Of a stretch of DNA of 64,000 nucleotides, positions 58,577-64,000 are shown piece after piece. Each line of letters begins with the position of its first letter. Position 1 is the stretch's first letter. Below the pieces are notes generated by a model. That model was given only the letters and a program-made list of their open reading frames with translations, did not search any database and was not told the DNA's origin. Location of the stretch: assembly GCA_947471745.1 (NCBI GenBank), contig CANJKZ010000008.1, positions 3,636,001 to 3,700,000 of the forward strand, in the 5' to 3' direction. This DNA comes from Closterium sp. Naga37s-1. Its lineage: Eukaryota > Streptophyta > Zygnematophyceae > Desmidiales > Closteriaceae. The position numbers and the translations under genes are program-made.

Positions 58577-61500
58577 AGGGACAGAGAGGGTGGATCAGTA
58601 ATGTAGGGTAGGGACAGAGAGGGTGGATCAGTAATGTAGGGTAGGGACAGAGAGGGTGGATCAGTAATGTAGGGTAGGGACAGAGAGGGTGGATCAGTAA
58701 TGTAGGGTAGGGACAGAGAGGGTGGATCAGTAATGTAGGGTAGGGACAGAGAGGGTGGATCAGTAATGTAGGGTAGGGACAGAGAGGGTGGATCAGTAAT
58801 GTAGGGTAGGGACAGAGAGGGTGGATCAGTAATGTAGGGTAGGGACAGAGAGGGTGGATCAGTAATGTAGGGTAGGGACAGAGAGGGTGGATCAGTAATG
58901 TAGGGTAGGGACAGAGAGGGTGGATCAGTAATGTAGGGTAGGGACAGAGAGGGTGGATCAGTAATGTAGGGTAGGGACAGAGAGGGTGGATCAGTAATGT
59001 AGGGTAGGGACAGAGAGGGTGGATCAGTAATGTAGGGTAGGGACAGAGAGGGTGGATCAGTAATGTAGGGTAGGGACAGAGAGGGTGGATCAGTAATGTA
59101 GGGTAGGGACAGAGAGGGTGGATCAGTAATGTAGGGTAGGGACAGAGAGGGTGGATCAGTAATGTAGGGTAGGGACAGAGAGGGTGGATCAGTAATGTAG
59201 GGTAGGGACAGAGAGGGTGGATCAGTAATGTAGGGTAGGGACAGAGAGGGTGGATCAGTAATGTAGGGTAGGGACAGAGAGGGTGGATCAGTAATGTAGG
59301 GTAGGGACAGAGAGGGTGGATCAGTAATGTAGGGTAGGGACAGAGAGGGTGGATCAGTAATGTAGGGTAGGGACAGAGAGGGTGGATCAGTAATGTAGGG
59401 TAGGGACAGAGAGGGTGGATCAGTAATGTAGGGTAGGGACAGAGAGGGTGGATCAGTAATGTAGGGTAGGGACAGAGAGGGTGGATCAGTAATGTAGGGT
59501 AGGGACAGAGAGGGTGGATCAGTAATGTAGGGTAGGGACAGAGAGGGTGGATCAGTAATGTAGGGTAGGGACAGAGAGGGTGGATCAGTAATGTAGGGTA
59601 GGGACAGAGAGGGTGGATCAGTAATGTAGGGTAGGGACAGAGAGGGTGGATCAGTAATGTAGGGTAGGGACAGAGAGGGTGGATCAGTAATGTAGGGTAG
59701 GGACAGAGAGGGTGGATCAGTAATGTAGGGTAGGGACAGAGAGGGTGGATCAGTAATGTAGGGTAGGGACAGAGAGGGTGGATCAGTAATGTAGGGTAGG
59801 GACAGAGAGGGTGGATCAGTAATGTAGGGTAGGGACAGAGAGGGTGGATCAGTAATGTAGGGTAGGGACAGAGAGGGTGGATCAGTAATGTAGGGTAGGG
59901 ACAGAGAGGGTGGATCAGTAATGTAGGGTAGGGACAGAGAGGGTGGATCAGTAATGTAGGGTAGGGACAGAGAGGGTGGATCAGTAATGTAGGGTAGGGA
60001 CAGAGAGGGTGGATCAGTAATGTAGGGTAGGGACAGAGAGGGTGGATCAGTAATGTAGGGTAGGGACAGAGAGGGTGGATCAGTAATGTAGGGTAGGGAC
60101 AGAGAGGGTGGATCAGTAATGTAGGGTAGGGACAGAGAGGGTGGATCAGTAATGTAGGGTAGGGACAGAGAGGGTGGATCAGTAATGTAGGGTAGGGACA
60201 GAGAGGGTGGATCAGTAATGTAGGGTAGGGACAGAGAGGGTGGATCAGTAATGTAGGGTAGGGACAGAGAGGGTGGATCAGTAATGTAGGGTAGGGACAG
60301 AGAGGGTGGATCAGTAATGTAGGGTAGGGACAGAGAGGGTGGATCAGTAATGTAGGGTAGGGACAGAGAGGGTGGATCAGTAATGTAGGGTAGGGACAGA
60401 GAGGGTGGATCAGTAATGTAGGGTAGGGACAGAGAGGGTGGATCAGTAATGTAGGGTAGGGACAGAGAGGGTGGATCAGTAATGTAGGGTAGGGACAGAG
60501 AGGGTGGATCAGTAATGTAGGGTAGGGACAGAGAGGGTGGATCAGTAATGTAGGGTAGGGACAGAGAGGGTGGATCAGTAATGTAGGGTAGGGACAGAGA
60601 GGGTGGATCAGTAATGTAGGGTAGGGACAGAGAGGGTGGATCAGTAATGTAGGGTAGGGACAGAGAGGGTGGATCAGTAATGTAGGGTAGGGACAGAGAG
60701 GGTGGATCAGTAATGTAGGGTAGGGACAGAGAGGGTGGATCAGTAATGTAGGGTAGGGACAGAGAGGGTGGATCAGTAATGTAGGGTAGGGACAGAGAGG
60801 GTGGATCAGTAATGTAGGGTAGGGACAGAGAGGGTGGATCAGTAATGTAGGGTAGGGACAGAGAGGGTGGATCAGTAATGTAGGGTAGGGACAGAGAGGG
60901 TGGATCAGTAATGTAGGGTAGGGACAGAGAGGGTGGATCAGTAATGTAGGGTAGGGACAGAGAGGGTGGATCAGTAATGTAGGGTAGGGACAGAGAGGGT
61001 GGATCAGTAATGTAGGGTAGGGACAGAGAGGGTGGATCAGTAATGTAGGGTAGGGACAGAGAGGGTGGATCAGTAATGTAGGGTAGGGACAGAGAGGGTG
61101 GATCAGTAATGTAGGGTAGGGACAGAGAGGGTGGATCAGTAATGTAGGGTAGGGACAGAGAGGGTGGATCAGTAATGTAGGGTAGGGACAGAGAGGGTGG
61201 ATCAGTAATGTAGGGTAGGGACAGAGAGGGTGGATCAGTAATGTAGGGTAGGGACAGAGAGGGTGGATCAGTAATGTAGGGTAGGGACAGAGAGGGTGGA
61301 TCAGTAATGTAGGGTAGGGACAGAGAGGGTGGATCAGTAATGTAGGGTAGGGACAGAGAGGGTGGATCAGTAATGTAGGGTAGGGACAGAGAGGGTGGAT
61401 CAGTAATGTAGGGTAGGGACAGAGAGGGTGGATCAGTAATGTAGGGTAGGGACAGAGAGGGTGGATCAGTAATGTAGGGTAGGGACAGAGAGGGTGGATC

Positions 61501-64000
61501 AGTAATGTAGGGTAGGGACAGAGAGGGTGGATCAGTAATGTAGGGTAGGGACAGAGAGGGTGGATCAGTAATGTAGGGTAGGGACAGAGAGGGTGGATCA
61601 GTAATGTAGGGTAGGGACAGAGAGGGTGGATCAGTAATGTAGGGTAGGGACAGAGAGGGTGGATCAGTAATGTAGGGTAGGGACAGAGAGGGTGGATCAG
61701 TAATGTAGGGTAGGGACAGAGAGGGTGGATCAGTAATGTAGGGTAGGGACAGAGAGGGTGGATCAGTAATGTAGGGTAGGGACAGAGAGGGTGGATCAGT
61801 AATGTAGGGTAGGGACAGAGAGGGTGGATCAGTAATGTAGGGTAGGGACAGAGAGGGTGGATCAGTAATGTAGGGTAGGGACAGAGAGGGTGGATCAGTA
61901 ATGTAGGGTAGGGACAGAGAGGGTGGATCAGTAATGTAGGGTAGGGACAGAGAGGGTGGATCAGTAATGTAGGGTAGGGACAGAGAGGGTGGATCAGTAA
62001 TGTAGGGTAGGGACAGAGAGGGTGGATCAGTAATGTAGGGTAGGGACAGAGAGGGTGGATCAGTAATGTAGGGTAGGGACAGAGAGGGTGGATCAGTAAT
62101 GTAGGGTAGGGACAGAGAGGGTGGATCAGTAATGTAGGGTAGGGACAGAGAGGGTGGATCAGTAATGTAGGGTAGGGACAGAGAGGGTGGATCAGTAATG
62201 TAGGGTAGGGACAGAGAGGGTGGATCAGTAATGTAGGGTAGGGACAGAGAGGGTGGATCAGTAATGTAGGGTAGGGACAGAGAGGGTGGATCAGTAATGT
62301 AGGGTAGGGACAGAGAGGGTGGATCAGTAATGTAGGGTAGGGACAGAGAGGGTGGATCAGTAATGTAGGGTAGGGACAGAGAGGGTGGATCAGTAATGTA
62401 GGGTAGGGACAGAGAGGGTGGATCAGTAATGTAGGGTAGGGACAGAGAGGGTGGATCAGTAATGTAGGGTAGGGACAGAGAGGGTGGATCAGTAATGTAG
62501 GGTAGGGACAGAGAGGGTGGATCAGTAATGTAGGGTAGGGACAGAGAGGGTGGATCAGTAATGTAGGGTAGGGACAGAGAGGGTGGATCAGTAATGTAGG
62601 GTAGGGACAGAGAGGGTGGATCAGTAATGTAGGGTAGGGACAGAGAGGGTGGATCAGTAATGTAGGGTAGGGACAGAGAGGGTGGATCAGTAATGTAGGG
62701 TAGGGACAGAGAGGGTGGATCAGTAATGTAGGGTAGGGACAGAGAGGGTGGATCAGTAATGTAGGGTAGGGACAGAGAGGGTGGATCAGTAATGTAGGGT
62801 AGGGACAGAGAGGGTGGATCAGTAATGTAGGGTAGGGACAGAGAGGGTGGATCAGTAATGTAGGGTAGGGACAGAGAGGGTGGATCAGTAATGTAGGGTA
62901 GGGACAGAGAGGGTGGATCAGTAATGTAGGGTAGGGACAGAGAGGGTGGATCAGTAATGTAGGGTAGGGACAGAGAGGGTGGATCAGTAATGTAGGGTAG
63001 GGACAGAGAGGGTGGATCAGTAATGTAGGGTAGGGACAGAGAGGGTGGATCAGTAATGTAGGGTAGGGACAGAGAGGGTGGATCAGTAATGTAGGGTAGG
63101 GACAGAGAGGGTGGATCAGTAATGTAGGGTAGGGACAGAGAGGGTGGATCAGTAATGTAGGGTAGGGACAGAGAGGGTGGATCAGTAATGTAGGGTAGGG
63201 ACAGAGAGGGTGGATCAGTAATGTAGGGTAGGGACAGAGAGGGTGGATCAGTAATGTAGGGTAGGGACAGAGAGGGTGGATCAGTAATGTAGGGTAGGGA
63301 CAGAGAGGGTGGATCAGTAATGTAGGGTAGGGACAGAGAGGGTGGATCAGTAATGTAGGGTAGGGACAGAGAGGGTGGATCAGTAATGTAGGGTAGGGAC
63401 AGAGAGGGTGGATCAGTAATGTAGGGTAGGGACAGAGAGGGTGGATCAGTAATGTAGGGTAGGGACAGAGAGGGTGGATCAGTAATGTAGGGTAGGGACA
63501 GAGAGGGTGGATCAGTAATGTAGGGTAGGGACAGAGAGGGTGGATCAGTAATGTAGGGTAGGGACAGAGAGGGTGGATCAGTAATGTAGGGTAGGGACAG
63601 AGAGGGTGGATCAGTAATGTAGGGTAGGGACAGAGAGGGTGGATCAGTAATGTAGGGTAGGGACAGAGAGGGTGGATCAGTAATGTAGGGTAGGGACAGA
63701 GAGGGTGGATCAGTAATGTAGGGTAGGGACAGAGAGGGTGGATCAGTAATGTAGGGTAGGGACAGAGAGGGTGGATCAGTAATGTAGGGTAGGGACAGAG
63801 AGGGTGGATCAGTAATGTAGGGTAGGGACAGAGAGGGTGGATCAGTAATGTAGGGTAGGGACAGAGAGGGTGGATCAGTAATGTAGGGTAGGGACAGAGA
63901 GGGTGGATCAGTAATGTAGGGTAGGGACAGAGAGGGTGGATCAGTAATGTAGGGTAGGGACAGAGAGGGTGGATCAGTAATGTAGGGTAGGGACAGAGAG
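58577..64000. repeat. 33-bp tandem array, about 164 near-identical units, continues past window
   Basis: The unit (starting AGGGACAGAGAGGGTGG and continuing ATCAGTAATGTAGGGT) repeats without phase change: the sequence is identical every 660 bp (20 units) as far as I compared. It begins 32 bp upstream of the acceptor of the PTA exon at 58544 and lies in that intron. On the gene strand each unit contains TTACTGATCC (branch-point-like CTGAT) followed by CCACCCTCTCTGTCCC. Minus-strand reading is open in two frames with an 11-residue period (PYITDPPSLSL in one), but there is no sign that it is translated. Confidence 0.97.

Noticed and set aside
58577..64000. CRISPR array or telomeric repeat
   Set aside because: Units are contiguous with no unique spacers, so it is not CRISPR. 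TAGGGTAGGG resembles telomere sequence, but the 33-bp unit as a whole does not, and the array lies in a gene intron.

Overview
This window looks like nuclear DNA of a streptophyte, most likely a charophyte (zygnematophycean-type) green alga or another early-diverging lineage. The evidence is three intron-rich host genes of plant/algal type (a CHASE-domain hybrid histidine kinase like the cytokinin receptors, the THO-complex WD40 protein TEX1/THOC3, and a phosphate acetyltransferase), Ty1/copia elements primed by initiator-Met tRNA, chromodomain Ty3/gypsy elements, a Mutator-like element with 9-bp target duplication, and GC-rich DNA. The species assignment is inference. No rRNA, tRNA or CRISPR array was recognised.

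Layout. 1-7105: histidine kinase gene on the minus strand, its 3' end cut by the window edge. 8601-24340: a nested cluster. A 15-bp direct repeat brackets a LINE in two head-to-head pieces (18049-22640 minus; about 23041-24324 plus, with a poly(A) tail) and a non-autonomous Mutator-like element (8704-17371). That element carries copia element A (9293-16475) inside one terminal inverted repeat. 24499-31357: copia element B. 32245-37037: TEX1/THOC3 gene, minus strand, ten exons resolved. 37424-56239: a four-level nest, gypsy G containing copia C (39399-52491), containing truncated copia D (about 42649-51818), containing gypsy E (46862-51688); G's left LTR also holds a solo LTR. 56393-58544 and beyond: 3' part of the phosphate acetyltransferase gene, minus strand. 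58577-64000: about 164 head-to-tail copies of a 33-bp unit, in the intron just upstream of the last-resolved acetyltransferase exon and running off the window.

All three host genes show the same unusual architecture. Fragments spanning an exon-intron boundary (one splice site plus the adjoining exon end) are repeated in tandem beside the full exon, two to six copies each. The 33-bp array may be an extreme case of the same process, because each unit on the gene strand carries a branch-point-like motif and a pyrimidine run.

None of the five LTR elements looks autonomous. A has nonsense and frameshift changes. B has lost the gag core and has stops in RT and RNase H. C has an in-frame gag-to-integrase deletion and has lost RT. 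D is truncated before RT. E has an in-frame loss of the whole RT palm. G has frameshifts and a stop. The four copia elements each have a different GC-rich tandem repeat in the leader, and share a repeated PQQLREWY peptide module.
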